DNA of 64,000 nt from Saprospiraceae bacterium. GTDB taxonomy: Bacteria > Bacteroidota > Bacteroidia > Chitinophagales > Saprospiraceae. The notes under the pieces are model-generated. The model saw only the letters and a list, made by a program, of their open reading frames with translations. It searched no databases and had not been told where the DNA came from. Where the stretch lies: positions 31,873-95,872 of the forward strand of contig JADKAE010000051.1 in the NCBI GenBank assembly GCA_016715405.1, read 5' to 3'. Both the position numbers and the translations under genes were made by a program. This document shows, piece after piece, positions 29,839 to 40,148 of this stretch; positions within the stretch are counted from its first letter, which is position 1; the number at the start of each line of letters is the position of its first letter.

Positions 29839-30513
29839 CTCCTTCCCTCCCAGCGTAAATTTCACGCCAAACCCGATCTGGAACAGCGAGTTGTTGATCT
29901 CTTCGCCGTCGTTCCATAGGTTATAATAGGCGATATCGAGGCCGAACTTGACTTTTTTGCCCGCTTCGAAACCGAAGTTCGAGCCAAAGTAATTGAGCAT
30001 ACCCGAGTTTTTCTCGAATGTGGTGCCAAACTGACCGATATATCGCGGTGCGGCATACAGGGCAAATTTTTCATTGGGGTGAATAGAAAAGTAAACGGGC
30101 ACCTGAAAATTGAGCAGCATGCCATCTGTGCTGACGAAACCGAAACCGCCGATTCCGCCGCCCAGGGCCATCGCAAAAACGGAAGTTTGATCGCCCACTA
30201 CCTGCACTTTGACGTCGGCCAGGAAGTTTAATACCGTATTGATGCGCATGCCTACGTCTATCTTTTCGGCTACGCCGTAGCGCCCGCCAAACTCAAAAAG
30301 GGCCACTCTGCTAATCACGAGGTTGCCATCGGGCTCTTCGTCTTCGTCGGGGTCAAAATTGGGCGCGCTGACAAAGTTGACAGACATAGCTATTTCACCT
30401 TTTTCATCGCCCACCGTTTTGCCGGTCTGGAAGCCTGTCAGCGAGGCGCAACCACTCCAAAGTAATATGCCGCTTAGCAATAAGGCAACGGCAAACAAGT
30501 CACGCGTTCTCAT
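29836..30513 (-). CDS. Outer-membrane lipoprotein of unknown function (225 aa)
   Basis: I do not recognise a named family. The first 22 residues form a lipoprotein signal (LLLSGILLWSGCASLTG, lipobox SGC). The rest is glycine-rich with alternating aromatic strands (NFQVPVYFSIHPNEKFALYAAPRYIG; FGLDIAYYNLWNDG) and ends in an amphipathic strand, IGFGVKFTLGG. This looks like a small beta-barrel attached by a lipid. It stands alone downstream of mutS2 on the same strand, separated by a short hairpin. Confidence 0.78.
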   Translation of the reverse strand: MRTRDLFAVALLLSGILLWSGCASLTGFQTGKTVGDEKGEIAMSVNFVSAPNFDPDEDEEPDGNLVISRVALFEFGGRYGVAEKIDVGMRINTVLNFLADVKVQVVGDQTSVFAMALGGGIGGFGFVSTDGMLLNFQVPVYFSIHPNEKFALYAAPRYIGQFGTTFEKNSGMLNYFGSNFGFEAGKKVKFGLDIAYYNLWNDGEEINNSLFQIGFGVKFTLGGKE

Positions 30514-30542
30514 GGCTGTATGATTTGGTAATTGAATTGTCT

Positions 30543-30588
30543 GTTTATGGGTTTATGCGTTTATTGATAAACCCATAAACCCGTAAAC
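30543..30588. repeat. Intergenic word-repeat hairpin, GTTTATG family
   Basis: Two 22-base arms match as reverse complements at 20 of 22 positions around a 2-base loop; words are GTTTATGG and ATAAACCC. It lies between mutS2 and the downstream lipoprotein gene. A related word (TTTATGAGGG) occurs at 41200. Confidence 0.9.
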
Positions 30589-30646
30589 TGACCAAATACC
30601 AATCTACATCAATACCAAGTAGAAACAAATGACAAATGTCGCCGCG

Positions 30647-33032
30647 TCAACGGATTTCCACGAGCGTAATCCCATCGCCGCCGAGTTCGGGTTCGGGGTG
30701 GCGGATGGCCATGTCGACCTGGTATTCGCGGAGTTTGGAGCGGACGGCTTTGCGCAATACGCCGTCGCCTTTGCCGTGCAGAATGCGGAGGTTGGATGTA
30801 CCTGTCATGAGGGCCTGGTCGACAAACGCCTCGACGATGCGCAGCGCTTCTTCCATGCGCATACCCCCGATATCGATTTTGGGTTGGAAGGAAGCGGCCT
30901 GGTCGATGTCGGTCTGAATGCTGCGCCCCGATTGAACGTCGAGCGGGGCGCCGGCGTGTTGCAGGTCGCGCAGTTGAATGGTCATGCGCATATCGCCTAT
31001 CTGCACCATGGCCTTTTGCTTGGAGATGGATAGTACCCGGCCGGTAGCGCCGCCGGTTTTTAGTTTGACAAAATCATCGACTTTAATAGGGTTAGCAAGC
31101 GACGATGCCGTTTCGGGCTGGTGGTAAATATCTTCTTTCAGCGATACGACTTCCTGCGTTAATTGCTGTTTTTCTTCTTTGACTTTAGCGGCAACTTCTT
31201 TGGCGCGTTCCAGGTTCATTTGTTCCCTGATTTCGCGGATCATACCCTCGAGTTCTTTGTTTTGCTGGGCACTGAGTTGCAGGGCCTGTTCTTTGCTTTC
31301 CAGTTTGAATTTTTTGCGCCGGTATTCGAGGTCTTTGTGCAACTGGTCGTAATTGGTGATCAGCTTTTCGAGCGTTTTCTGCTGTTCGGTGAGGTAGCGC
31401 AGCTTGTCTTCTACTTCCTGTTTTTCGCGTTGCAGGTCGATGAGCAATTCGTCAACGGCTTTTTCGTTTTTGCCGATGCGCTGCCGGGCGTACTGGAGTA
31501 CGTTTTGGCCTAAATTGGTTTTTTCGGCAATTTCAAAGGCGTAGGAACTACCCGGGCGGCCTACTTTGAGTTCGTAAGTGGGCGACAGGCTTTCCTGGTT
31601 AAAAAGCATAGAGCCATTCACCAGCCCCCGGTTTTTAAAAGCAAATATTTTTAAATTGGAATAGTGGGTCGTAATAACCCCAAAAACGCCTTTGGCATTG
31701 AGCTCTCTGAGGATGGCCTCGGCGATGGCGCCGCCGATCTTGGGGTCGGTACCCGAACCGAATTCGTCGATGAGTACCAGCGTGCGTTTGTCCGATTTTT
31801 CGAGGAAAACTTTAGCGTTGGCCAGCCTGGAGCTGTACGTGCTGAGGTCGTCTTCGAGCGACTGCTGGTCGCCGATGTCGGCAAACAGGTGGTGAAAGAT
31901 ACCCATTTCGGAATTTGGATCGGCAGAGACGAGCAGGCCGCATTGCAACATCAATTGCAATAGCCCGGCCGACTTCATCGTCACCGACTTGCCGCCGGCG
32001 TTGGGCCCGCTGAGCACAAGGATGCGGTTATCGTGCAACAAGGTCAGGTTGAAGGGGATCGTAGCCCTGCCCAGGGTTTTATTTTTTAAATACAATAAAG
32101 GGTGAAAACCCCGGATGATGCCGAGGCGGGGTTTGTCGGCCAACACGGGTTTGTAGCCGTTGATTTGCATGGCCAGCCTCGCTTTTGCCTGTATGACGTC
32201 GAAAGAGACGAGTATATCCTGGTAAAGCTTGATGGAGTGGGCGTAGGGCCTTATCGTAGCGCTGAGTTCTTTGAGGATGCGGTAGATTTCGCGGCGTTCT
32301 TCGGTTTCGAGGTCAAAGATATCGTTGTTGATATCGATGATGGGCTCGGGTTCGATGAAGGCCGTTTTGCCGGTCGTCGACTCGTCGTGGATGATACCCC
32401 TGATTTTGCGTTTGTGTTCGGAGGGCACGCTGAGTACGCGGCGGCCGTTGCGGAAGCTTTCTACGTTGTCGGTAAGCCAGCCTTTGTTGCGGTATTCGGT
32501 AATAATAATGCGGAATTGCTTGTCGAGTTCACGCTGTTTATTGCCGATTTCCTTTTTTATTTTGAGCAATTGCGGCGAGGCGTCGGGTTTGATATTGCCA
32601 TCGGCGTCGATCACTTTTTCGATGGCCTGGATGAGCGATTCGTCAAACGAAATAGGTCTGATCAGGGCATACAGGCTGGGGTAGGCGGCCTGGCGACCCC
32701 CGTTGAAAAAGCGGAAGATTTCGCGCACCAGCAATAATATGGTATTGATACGCTTGAAAGCTTCTTCCGGTAGCACATAACCCTCAATTTCCAGGGGTTT
32801 GATATCTTCGCTGATATCGTGGTATTGGCTGATCGGGAAGCGGTCGTTTTTCTATGGTGAGTTTGTAAGCGCTGACTTCATCCAACAGTTTCTCGATATA
32901 CGCCAGATCCGTATGGGGTTTGATACGCCGCACCGCTTCAATGCCGAGCTCTCCAAGGCATTGTTTTTCAATAAGTTCTATTATTTTGTCAAATTCCAGC
33001 TTCTCGTATAAATCTCTGGGCTCGAGTTCCAT
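30647..33032 (-). CDS. mutS2: Endonuclease MutS2, frameshifted
   Basis: MutS-family ATPase with a C-terminal Smr nuclease domain, linked to anti-recombination and to ribosome rescue in other bacteria. The protein has about 795 residues. The core has GPNAGGKSVTMKSAGLLQ (Walker A), LVLIDEFGSGTDP (Walker B) and TTHYSNLK. A long coiled coil of Glu, Lys and Gln follows, then the Smr domain with LRILHGKGDGVLR and final HPEPELGGDGITLVEI. A missing base near 32838 separates the first 70 residues (MELEPRDLYEKLEFDKII). The start is ATG 33032. It is divergent from aroC, with a palindromic element between. Confidence 0.94.
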
Positions 33033-33064
33033 GTTGTGCTTTTATATGCCTCAGGGGAATAATG

Positions 33065-33143
33065 CTGTTGAGTTAAGCCTCATGTTTACTAAACTTCCAA
33101 AAGTTTAGTAAACATGAAACGTCTCTGTCGCTTAACTCAACGA
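33065..33143. repeat. Nested palindrome element (copy 1)
   Basis: Inner perfect 15-bp inverted repeat ATGTTTACTAAACTT (33082-33096) and its complement (33101-33115) around CCAA. The outer 11-bp stem is GTTGAGTTAAG (33067-33077) with CTTAACTCAAC (33131-33141). It lies in the mutS2-aroC divergent gap. Copy 2 at 58877 has the same inner stem and a covarying outer stem. Confidence 0.92.
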
Positions 33144-33234
33144 CAATGCCCTTCAGGCGCCGTGCAAAATTACGCGTTATTAAAACAAATATAGCCCCGG
33201 GGGAGTTCCATTGACTGGGAAAAAATACATCTTT

Positions 33235-33273
33235 GTTATTAACTGATAACCGACAACTGACAACCGATAACAT
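33235..33273. repeat. GGTTGTC-family word repeat (copy 2, right-arm type)
   Basis: GATAACC, GACAACT, GACAACC and GATAAC words end seven bases before the aroC ATG. Only a weak TTGTTAT left arm is present. Confidence 0.75.
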
Positions 33274-33279
33274 CAAGAC

Positions 33280-34351
33280 ATGCCAGGCAACTCTTTCGGC
33301 ATATCCTTCCGCATCAGCACCTTCGGCGAATCGCACGGGCCGGCGATAGGCGTAGTGATCGACGGCTGCCCGGCGGGACTGGCCATTGACGAAGATTTTA
33401 TTCAATCCGAATTAGACCGGCGCAGGCCCGGACAATCGGCTATCGTCACCCAGCGCAAGGAAGAAGACAGGGTGCAAATCCTGTCCGGCGTATTCGAAGG
33501 GCTCAGCACCGGTATGCCGATAGCCATGGTAATCCACAACGCCGACGCCCGCTCGAACGATTACAGCCATATCGCCGATAAGTTTCGCCCGTCGCACGCC
33601 GATTATACCTACCAGGTGAAATACGGGCATCGCGATTACCGCGGCGGGGGGCGCTCCAGCGCGCGCGAGACGGCGGCGCGCGTGGCGGCAGGCGCCGTGG
33701 CCAAGTTGCTATTGCGCAAAGCAGGAATTAACATTCAAGCCTATGTGAGCCAGGTGGGGCATTTAAAACTAGAACAACCCCTATACGGCGCTCGACTTGT
33801 CCTTGACCGAAACCAACGAAGTGCGCTGCCCTGACCCGGCTTTGGCCGCTCAAATGATTGAGCTCATCAAAGCCGTGCGCAAAGATGGCGACACGATAGG
33901 CGGGGTAGTGAGCTGTGTGGCCACGGGAGTCCCTGCCGGCCTCGGCGAACCCGTCTTCGACAAGCTGCACGCCGACCTGGGCAAAGCCATTCTCAGCATC
34001 AATGCCTGCAAAGGTTTTGAATACGGCTCCGGCTTCGAAGGCGCCGCGATGCGCGGCTCGCAACATAATGATCTGTTCTACAACGACGAAGGCCGCATCC
34101 GCACCCGCACGAATTTCTCCGGCGGCATCCAGGGCGGCATTTCGAATGGAATGGATATTTATTTTAGGGCGGCATTCAAACCCGTGGCTACAATTATTCC
34201 GCCACAAGCTTCAGTAGATATAGAAGGAAAGGAAACAGTCGTGGAAGGCCGCGGTCGCCACGATCCCTGTGTGTTGCCCCGGGCGGTGCCTATCGTAGAG
34301 GCGATGGCGGCATTGGTGCTGGCAGACCATGTGGGGAGGGTGGGAGTGTGA
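33280..34351 (+). CDS. aroC: Chorismate synthase, frameshifted
   Basis: FMN-dependent last step of the shikimate pathway, making chorismate from EPSP. Motifs are FRISTFGESHGPAIGVVIDG at the start, RRPGQS, the DYRGGGRSSARETAARVAAGA signature and HNDLFYNDEG. One missing base near 33782 splits the frame within LEQPLYTALDLSLTETNEV. The corrected length is about 357 residues. The last residues, VGRVGV, and the TGA stop are read from the left arm of the adjacent word repeat, so the native C-terminus has been replaced or extended by repeat sequence. Confidence 0.94.
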
Positions 34352-34427
34352 GAGGGTGTGAGTGTGGGAAATGAGAACAGTTTGATCTCACCCTCCCACA
34401 CTCTCACCCTCTCACACTCTCTCTCAG
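34331..34427. repeat. Intergenic word-repeat hairpin, GTGGGAG family (copy 2)
   Basis: The left arm of GGGAGTGTGAGAGGG words (34331-34369) and right arm of CTCACCCTCCCACACT words (34388-34427) surround an 18-base loop. The aroC stop (34349-34351) lies in the left arm, the converging SPFH gene stop (34424-34426) in the right arm. The words are shared with the element at 26023. Confidence 0.9.
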
Positions 34428-35392
34428 CTTTCTCGCTTCACCGGCGCCTTCACCTTCTCCGGTTGGTCGAGTTTTAGCTGTTCGCTGGGTTTCTTTAATA
34501 CTTCTCCGATTTTTTGGGAAGCAGCGAATGAAGTCACCATTTGCGATAGCATATCCGGACCGGCGCTGGGCGCGTTGGGCATCAGTATCAGGTTGCTGTT
34601 GGTGTGTTGCGACATCGACTGCAGAGTGTCGTAGTGTTGGGTGACCACAATAAGCGCAGAGGCTTCCTGTGAGTTTATACCTACCCGGTTGAGCACTTCT
34701 ACAGATTCTTCGAGACCGCGGGCGATTTCGCGGCGCTGGTCGGCGATACCCTGGCCCTGGAGGCGCTTGCTTTCGGCTTCTGCTTTGGCTTTCGCCACGA
34801 TGCGTATGCGTTCGGCTTCGCCTTCATATTCGGCGGCCAGCTTTTCGCGCTCGGCAGCGTTGATGCGGTTCATAGCGTGTTTTACGGCATGGTCGGGGTC
34901 GATATCGGTCACCAGAGCCTTCACGATGCCGTAGCCGTAGGTATTCATGGCGTCTTCGAGTTCGCGGCGGATAGCCACGGCGATGTCGTCTTTGCGTTCG
35001 AATACGTCGTCGAGTTTGAGCTTGGGCACTTCGGCACGTACGGTGTCAAAGACGTATGCCGTAATCTGCTCGTACGGGTTTTCCAGTTTGTAAAATGCAT
35101 CATATACCGCATCGGGCAGGATCTGGAATTGCACCGACACTTTGAGCTTCACGAATACGTTGTCGCGGGTTTTTGTTTCCACAATTACGTCGAGTTGCTG
35201 GATCTTCAGGCTTACTCGGCCTACAATGCGGTCAATAATGGGTACTTTGAATTGAAGGCCCGGCCGCCGCACGCCGTAAAACTTGCCGAATCGCTCTATG
35301 ACTGCGGCCGTTGTTTGTTTAACGGTAAAAACGCCCGACATGAGAATGAACAGGGCGAAAAACAGGAGTATAAAAAAATAAGCGGAAACCAT
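34424..35392 (-). CDS. SPFH/band 7 membrane protein (slipin/HIR-like)
   Basis: Membrane-scaffold protein of the stomatin/prohibitin/flotillin group. One N-terminal hydrophobic helix (AYFFILLFFALFILMSGVF) is followed by the band 7 domain (VKQTTAAVIERFGKFYGVRRPGLQFKVP, RDNVFVKLKVSVQFQI, LDDVFERKDDIAVAIRRELE). A coiled coil rich in Ala, Glu and Lys follows (INAAEREKLAAEYEGEAERIRIVAKAKAEAE). The C-terminus ends in a basic KVKAPVKRES. The 322 residues are typical. No NfeD partner gene is adjacent. Function in membrane-protein turnover is inferred from the family only. Confidence 0.9.
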   Translation of the reverse strand: MVSAYFFILLFFALFILMSGVFTVKQTTAAVIERFGKFYGVRRPGLQFKVPIIDRIVGRVSLKIQQLDVIVETKTRDNVFVKLKVSVQFQILPDAVYDAFYKLENPYEQITAYVFDTVRAEVPKLKLDDVFERKDDIAVAIRRELEDAMNTYGYGIVKALVTDIDPDHAVKHAMNRINAAEREKLAAEYEGEAERIRIVAKAKAEAESKRLQGQGIADQRREIARGLEESVEVLNRVGINSQEASALIVVTQHYDTLQSMSQHTNSNLILMPNAPSAGPDMLSQMVTSFAASQKIGEVLKKPSEQLKLDQPEKVKAPVKRES

Positions 35393-35493
35393 GATATTTT
35401 GGTATTTGGTGATTCGAATTCAATTTAGTTAACAAATAGCTATGAATTTGGGTTTTGGTGAAAAATATTCGATTAAAGCCTGAAAATTGTCGC

Positions 35494-36654
35494 TTACAAA
35501 ACTTCCAGCGCCTGTTCCAGGTCTTCGATAAGCCATTGCGGGTCTTCCAATCCAATGTAAAAGCGCACCAGATTCCACGGCTGACTGCTATCGGGGCGCC
35601 CGGGTATGCTATAAAATCCGGCCATCGGCAGCGCCAGCGATTCGTGGCCGCCCCAGGAAACGGCCATGAGGAAATGCCTTAGCCTACCTATAAATGCCTC
35701 TACTTTTTCTATGTTGTCGGCCTTCAGGTATACTGAAAAAAGACCGCCGGCGCCTTTCATCTGCTTGCGGGCCAGTTCGTATTGTGGGAAAGAGGGTAGG
35801 AGGGGGTGTAGTACCCTTTCTATTTTGGGGTGTTTTTCGAGATGGGTAGCGATCTGCATGGCGCTGGCATCGCTGCGTTGCATGCGCAATTCCAGCGTGC
35901 GCAGGCCACGGATTACCAACGAAGCGTCGTGCGGCGACAGTATGCCGCCCAGGCACATATACTCCAGGTCAAAAATGCGCTTGATCATGGCTTTGCTGCC
36001 GCAAACCACTCCCACCACTACGTCGCTGTGGCCGTTGAGGTATTTGGTGCCCGAATGTACCACGAGATCTATGCCGTGGCTGATCGGCTGCTGGAATAGG
36101 GGAGAGGCGTAGCTGTTGTCGATGATGGTTACCAGCTTGTGCGACCTGGCCAGCTGGGCGCAGGCGTCGAGGTCCTGTATGTCGAAGGTGAGCGAATTGG
36201 GACTTTCGAGATAAAGCACCTTCGTATTGGGCTGGATGGCGCGTTCGATTTCCGTCATATCGCGGCCATCGACGAAAGTATGGCTTACGCCAAATCGGGG
36301 CAAAAAAGTCGTGAGCAGGATTTTGGTCCACGAATACGGCGCCTGCACGCAAACTACGTGATCTCCCTGGTTTACATTGGCGATCACCGCCGCCGCCACC
36401 GCCGCTACGCCGCTGCTGAATACCAGGCAATCTTCGGCGCCTTCAAGCGCCGCCAGTTTGGCGCGCAACATAGCCACCGTGGGGTTGTTGCCCCGGGTGT
36501 ATACGTGGTGCGACAATTCGTCGGTAAAAGCTTCGCGGAAAGCTTGCAGTGTAGGAAAAACAAAGTTGCTGGTCTGGATCACCGGAGGCGCCACAGCCTG
36601 GAAGTACTGTTCGCGCTCTTCTCCCAGATGGGTAAGTATTTCGCTGAGGTGCAT
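35494..36654 (-). CDS. Cys/Met-metabolism PLP-dependent enzyme (cystathionine gamma-synthase-like)
   Basis: Fold-type I pyridoxal phosphate enzyme of trans-sulfuration. The family order is YTRGNNPTVAMLRAKLAALEGAEDCLVFSSGVAA, LYLESPNSLTF, IIDNSYASPLFQQPISHGIDLVVHSGTKYLNGH and SWGGHESLALP. The lysine in SGTKYLNGH is the expected Schiff-base residue. The 386 residues are normal. The usual YSR of the phosphate site reads YTR here. Sequence alone does not separate cystathionine gamma-synthase, beta-lyase and methionine gamma-lyase. It is a single gene, divergent from the HAD gene across a word-repeat hairpin. Confidence 0.87.
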   Translation of the reverse strand: MHLSEILTHLGEEREQYFQAVAPPVIQTSNFVFPTLQAFREAFTDELSHHVYTRGNNPTVAMLRAKLAALEGAEDCLVFSSGVAAVAAAVIANVNQGDHVVCVQAPYSWTKILLTTFLPRFGVSHTFVDGRDMTEIERAIQPNTKVLYLESPNSLTFDIQDLDACAQLARSHKLVTIIDNSYASPLFQQPISHGIDLVVHSGTKYLNGHSDVVVGVVCGSKAMIKRIFDLEYMCLGGILSPHDASLVIRGLRTLELRMQRSDASAMQIATHLEKHPKIERVLHPLLPSFPQYELARKQMKGAGGLFSVYLKADNIEKVEAFIGRLRHFLMAVSWGGHESLALPMAGFYSIPGRPDSSQPWNLVRFYIGLEDPQWLIEDLEQALEVL

Positions 36655-36678
36655 TTTTTGGGGGTAAAGTAAGAGTTT

Positions 36679-36745
36679 TCTGTTATCGGTTATCTGTTAT
36701 CGGTTTCAAAAAAGAACGGACAACGGACAACCGACAACCGACAAC
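36679..36745. repeat. Intergenic word-repeat hairpin, GGTTGTC/GTTATCGG family (copy 3)
   Basis: The left arm contains CTGTTATCGGTTAT words (36679-36706), the right arm GGACAACGGACAACC words (36715-36745). It lies in a divergent gap, so it cannot be a terminator for either neighbour. Confidence 0.85.
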
Positions 36746-36781
36746 TCCCTACCTTCGCCCCCGAAACAACAAAATCAACCT

Positions 36782-37405
36782 ATGTCGCAGCCAACCATAA
36801 ACACCGTCGTCTTTGATTTAGGCGGTGTACTCATCGATTGGAACCCCGAATACGTGTTCCGCCAAATTTTTGAAGACGAAGCCGAACGGCGCTATTTCCT
36901 GACCGAAGTGTGCAGCCCGCACTGGAACGAACAACAGGACGCCGGCCGTACAATGCAGGAAGCCACCGAATGGCTGGTAGAGCGTTTTCCTGATTACGAA
37001 TCCCAAATCCGCGCGTACTACGGCCGCTGGCAGGAAATGCTCGGCGGCTCTATTCCCGAAACCGTAGAGATATTGAACCAATTGCGCGAGCAAAACTCCC
37101 ACCGGCTGCTGGCGCTCACCAACTGGTCGGCGGAGACGTTCCCCACAGCCCTGGAAATGTTTGACTTTTTGCACCATTTCGAAGGAATTCTCGTGTCGGG
37201 TCATGAAAAACTCATCAAACCCGATCCGCGCATTTATCACTTGCTCATCGACCGCTACGGCCTCAATCCCGGAAAGTCGCTGTTTATTGACGATAATCCC
37301 AAGAATGTGGAAGGGGCCCGGGCAGTAGGGTTGCAGGCCGTCCACTTTCAATCGCCGGGGCAATTGCGGGAGGATTTGGAGGAAAGGGGCATTTTGGGAC
37401 TGTAG
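36782..37405 (+). CDS. HAD-superfamily hydrolase (phosphatase)
   Basis: Haloacid dehalogenase-like phosphatase of 207 residues. Motif I is VVFDLGGVLIDWNPEYV, motif II LLALTNWSAETF, motif III lysine in KLIKPDPRIY and motif IV FIDDNPKNVEGARAVG. The single-helix cap and total length fit the YihX/GPP-like subgroup, but the substrate is unknown. TACCTTCG at 36750-36757 is one mismatch from a minus-7 box. Its TAG stop is the first word of the following repeat (GGACTGTAGGACTT). Confidence 0.88.
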   Translation: MSQPTINTVVFDLGGVLIDWNPEYVFRQIFEDEAERRYFLTEVCSPHWNEQQDAGRTMQEATEWLVERFPDYESQIRAYYGRWQEMLGGSIPETVEILNQLREQNSHRLLALTNWSAETFPTALEMFDFLHHFEGILVSGHEKLIKPDPRIYHLLIDRYGLNPGKSLFIDDNPKNVEGARAVGLQAVHFQSPGQLREDLEERGILGL

Positions 37406-37512
37406 GACTTTAGGACTGTACGACTGTACGACTGTACGACTGTACGAACCCAATATACAATTCGTAAAGTCGCAAAGTCGTAAAGTCGTAAAGTCGTAAA
37501 GTCTCAAAGTCG
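37398..37512. repeat. Intergenic word-repeat hairpin, GTACGACT/AAAGTCGT family (copy 1)
   Basis: The left arm has five GACTGTAC-type 8-base words (37398-37447); the right arm has six AAAGTCGT words (37461-37512). Left unit CGACTGTA and right unit TAAAGTCG pair at seven of eight positions, with the same mismatch in each unit. Copies at 55489 and 63269. Confidence 0.9.
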
Positions 37513-37515
37513 CCT

Positions 37516-37523
37516 TATATTTG
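37516..37523 (+). promoter_or_regulatory. Minus-7 box for glucan phosphorylase
   Basis: TATATTTG fits TAnnTTTG and starts four bases after the repeat hairpin. The predicted leader is about 18 bases. The minus-33 position falls inside the repeat arm, which has no exact TTTG. Confidence 0.6.
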
Positions 37524-37547
37524 CGCCCTCTTAATTAATACAAAAAC

Positions 37548-40108
37548 ATGATCGGACAACTTCAGGATAGCAATATCAAACTCAAACGCATATTCATAGA
37601 ATCGCGTCTGCCCGAAGCGCTGGCGCCATTACAAGCGCTTGCGCACAACATATGGTGGTCGTGGAATGCAGAAGCCACCGCCTTGTTTCACACCATCAAC
37701 TCCGAGCGGTTCAAGGAACTCAACTACAGCCCGATAGCCCTGCTCGACGACCTCAGCGGCGAGCGCACCCAGGAGTTATTGGCAGATAAATCGTTCATGG
37801 AGCGGCTGGCACGGGTAGAAAAAGAATTTGCGGCTTACCTCAAAGAGAAACCGGACGTAAAAAGCCCTAAAATAGCTTATTTCAGCATGGAATTCGGCCT
37901 GCACATCTCGCTGCGCCTGTATTCCGGCGGCCTGGGCGTATTGGCCGGCGACTATCTCAAGGAGGCCAGCGACGCCAACTCCAACCTGGTGGCGGTGGGC
38001 TTGTTGTACCGCTACGGCTATTTCCAGCAGTCGATTTCGCTCAACGGCGACCAGATCAACAACTACCCGCCCCAGCAATTTACCAAAATGCCCATACACC
38101 CCGTGCGCGACGATTCGGGGGAATGGCTGAAAATCCGCATCAACCTGAAAGAAAGGGCAGTGTTTGCCAAAGTATGGCAGCTCAAAGTAGGGCGCGTACC
38201 CCTTTATCTGCTCGATACCGATATTGACGAGAATAGCTGGGAAGACCGCAGCCTTACCCACCAATTATACGGCGGCGACAACGAACACCGCCTGAAACAG
38301 GAAATCCTGCTGGGTATCGGCGGTATCAGGGCATTGGAAGCTATGGGCATCCAGGCCGACGTATACCACTGCAACGAAGGCCACGCGGCATTTATGAGCC
38401 TCGAACGCCTGCGCAACTACATCAATAACGACCGCCTGCATATCGACGAGGCCATCGAATTGGTGCGCGCCTCTTCGTTGTTTACCACGCATACCCCGTA
38501 CCTGCCGGCCACGATTATTTCTCTGAAGCCCTGCTCAAACCCTATTTTTACGAATACATTCAAGACCTGGGTATTAACTGGGAACGGGTGATGGCCTGGG
38601 GAAAAGCAGATGCCACCGATCCCGGTGAATTGTTTTCGATGAGCCACCTGGCCATCCGTATGTCGCAGGAAATCAATGGCGTGAGCAAACTACACGGCGA
38701 GGTGTCGCGTAAGATGTTTAACAACTTATTCCCCGGATATATTCCCGAAGAACTCCACATCGGGCACGTGACCAACAGCGTGCATTATCCTACGTGGATA
38801 GCGCCCGAGTGGCACGATTTGTACGAAGAAACATTTGGCAAAAAATTCCTTCGCGACCAATACAACCACACACACTGGCGGTTGATTCATAAAGTGGCCG
38901 ACGAGCGAATCATGGCCATCCGCCGGGTTTTGAAGCAAAAACTGATCAGGTATGCCAAGCAGAAAATCCAGGACGACCTGACGCGGCGCGGCGAGAACCC
39001 CCGGGCCATCTTCGAAGTGCTTAACAATATTACAGAAGACGCGCTGATCATCGGATTTGCGCGCCGTTTTGCCACCTACAAGCGGGCCCAACTATTGTTT
39101 TCAAACATAGAGCGCCTCGCAGAGATCGTCAACGACGCCAAGCGCCCCGTTTTGTTTATGTATGCCGGCAAAGCCCACCCCGCCGATAGCGGCGGCAAAG
39201 AACTCATCAGGCAGATCGTACACATTTCCAAACGCCCCGAATTTGCCGGCAAGGTGCTCTTCCTCGAAGATTACAACATGGAAATCGCCAAACTGATGGT
39301 GCAGGGCGTCGACATCTGGCTCAATACGCCCACCCGCCCCATGGAAGCTTCGGGTACCAGCGGCATGAAAGCTGTGCTCAACGGCGTGTTGAATTTCAGC
39401 GTACTCGACGGCTGGTGGGCAGAGGGTTATCGCCCCGACGCCGGCTGGGCCCTGCCATTGGAAGATACTTACACGGAAGCCCACCTGCAAAACGAACTCG
39501 ACGCCGAAACGCTTTACAATATTTTGGAAAACGAAATTGTACCCACCTATTACGATACCGACGAAAAGGGCATCTCCACGCGTTGGGTGAAATTTATCAA
39601 AAATAATATCGCCGAAATTGCGCCCGAATTTACCATGCAGCGCATGCTCGACGACTATTATTCTCGCTTTTACCACAAACTTGCCCAGCGTTTCCGCCAA
39701 TTAAAACAGGCCAACAACAGCCGCGCCATCGAAATCAGCGCCTGGAAAAGCCAGTTCCAAAAGCAATGGCCGCAAATAGAACTCGCCGGCATCGACGCGT
39801 TTGATACCGACAACCACGCCCTGCCCATGGGTAAACCCTTCTATGCAAAACTGCAATTGCGGGTCGATGGATTGAATCCCCAGGAAATAGGCGTGGAAAT
39901 CGTCTTTTTTAAACGCATCAACGACGACGAGCTCGAAATCAGGATGGTACAGGAACTGGCATTCGCCGGCGAAGCGCGCCACGTGGCCACCTATACCTGC
40001 GAGGTAGATCCGCTCATGACAGGCGTATACGAATACGGCTTCCGGGTATTTCCCAAAAAGGAATGGCTGGCTCACCGGCAGGATTTTCTACTGGTGCAGT
40101 GGCTCTAG
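37548..40108 (+). CDS. glgP: Alpha-glucan (glycogen) phosphorylase, frameshifted
   Basis: Releases glucose 1-phosphate from glycogen using PLP. The N-terminal domain (LQALAHNIWWSWNAEATALF) is that of the bacterial alpha-glucan phosphorylase branch. SMEFGLHISLRLYSGGLGVLAGDYLKEASD and VYHCNEGHAAFMSLER follow, and the PLP-lysine segment is MEASGTSGMKAVLNGVLNFSVLDGWWAEGY. A missing base near 38500 breaks the frame inside FTTHTPVPAGHDYFSEALL. Corrected length is about 853 residues. It is the only glycogen gene in the window. Confidence 0.94.
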
Positions 40109-40148
40109 TTGCGCAACAAGCCTTACCTTTATGACAAAGGATTAACTT

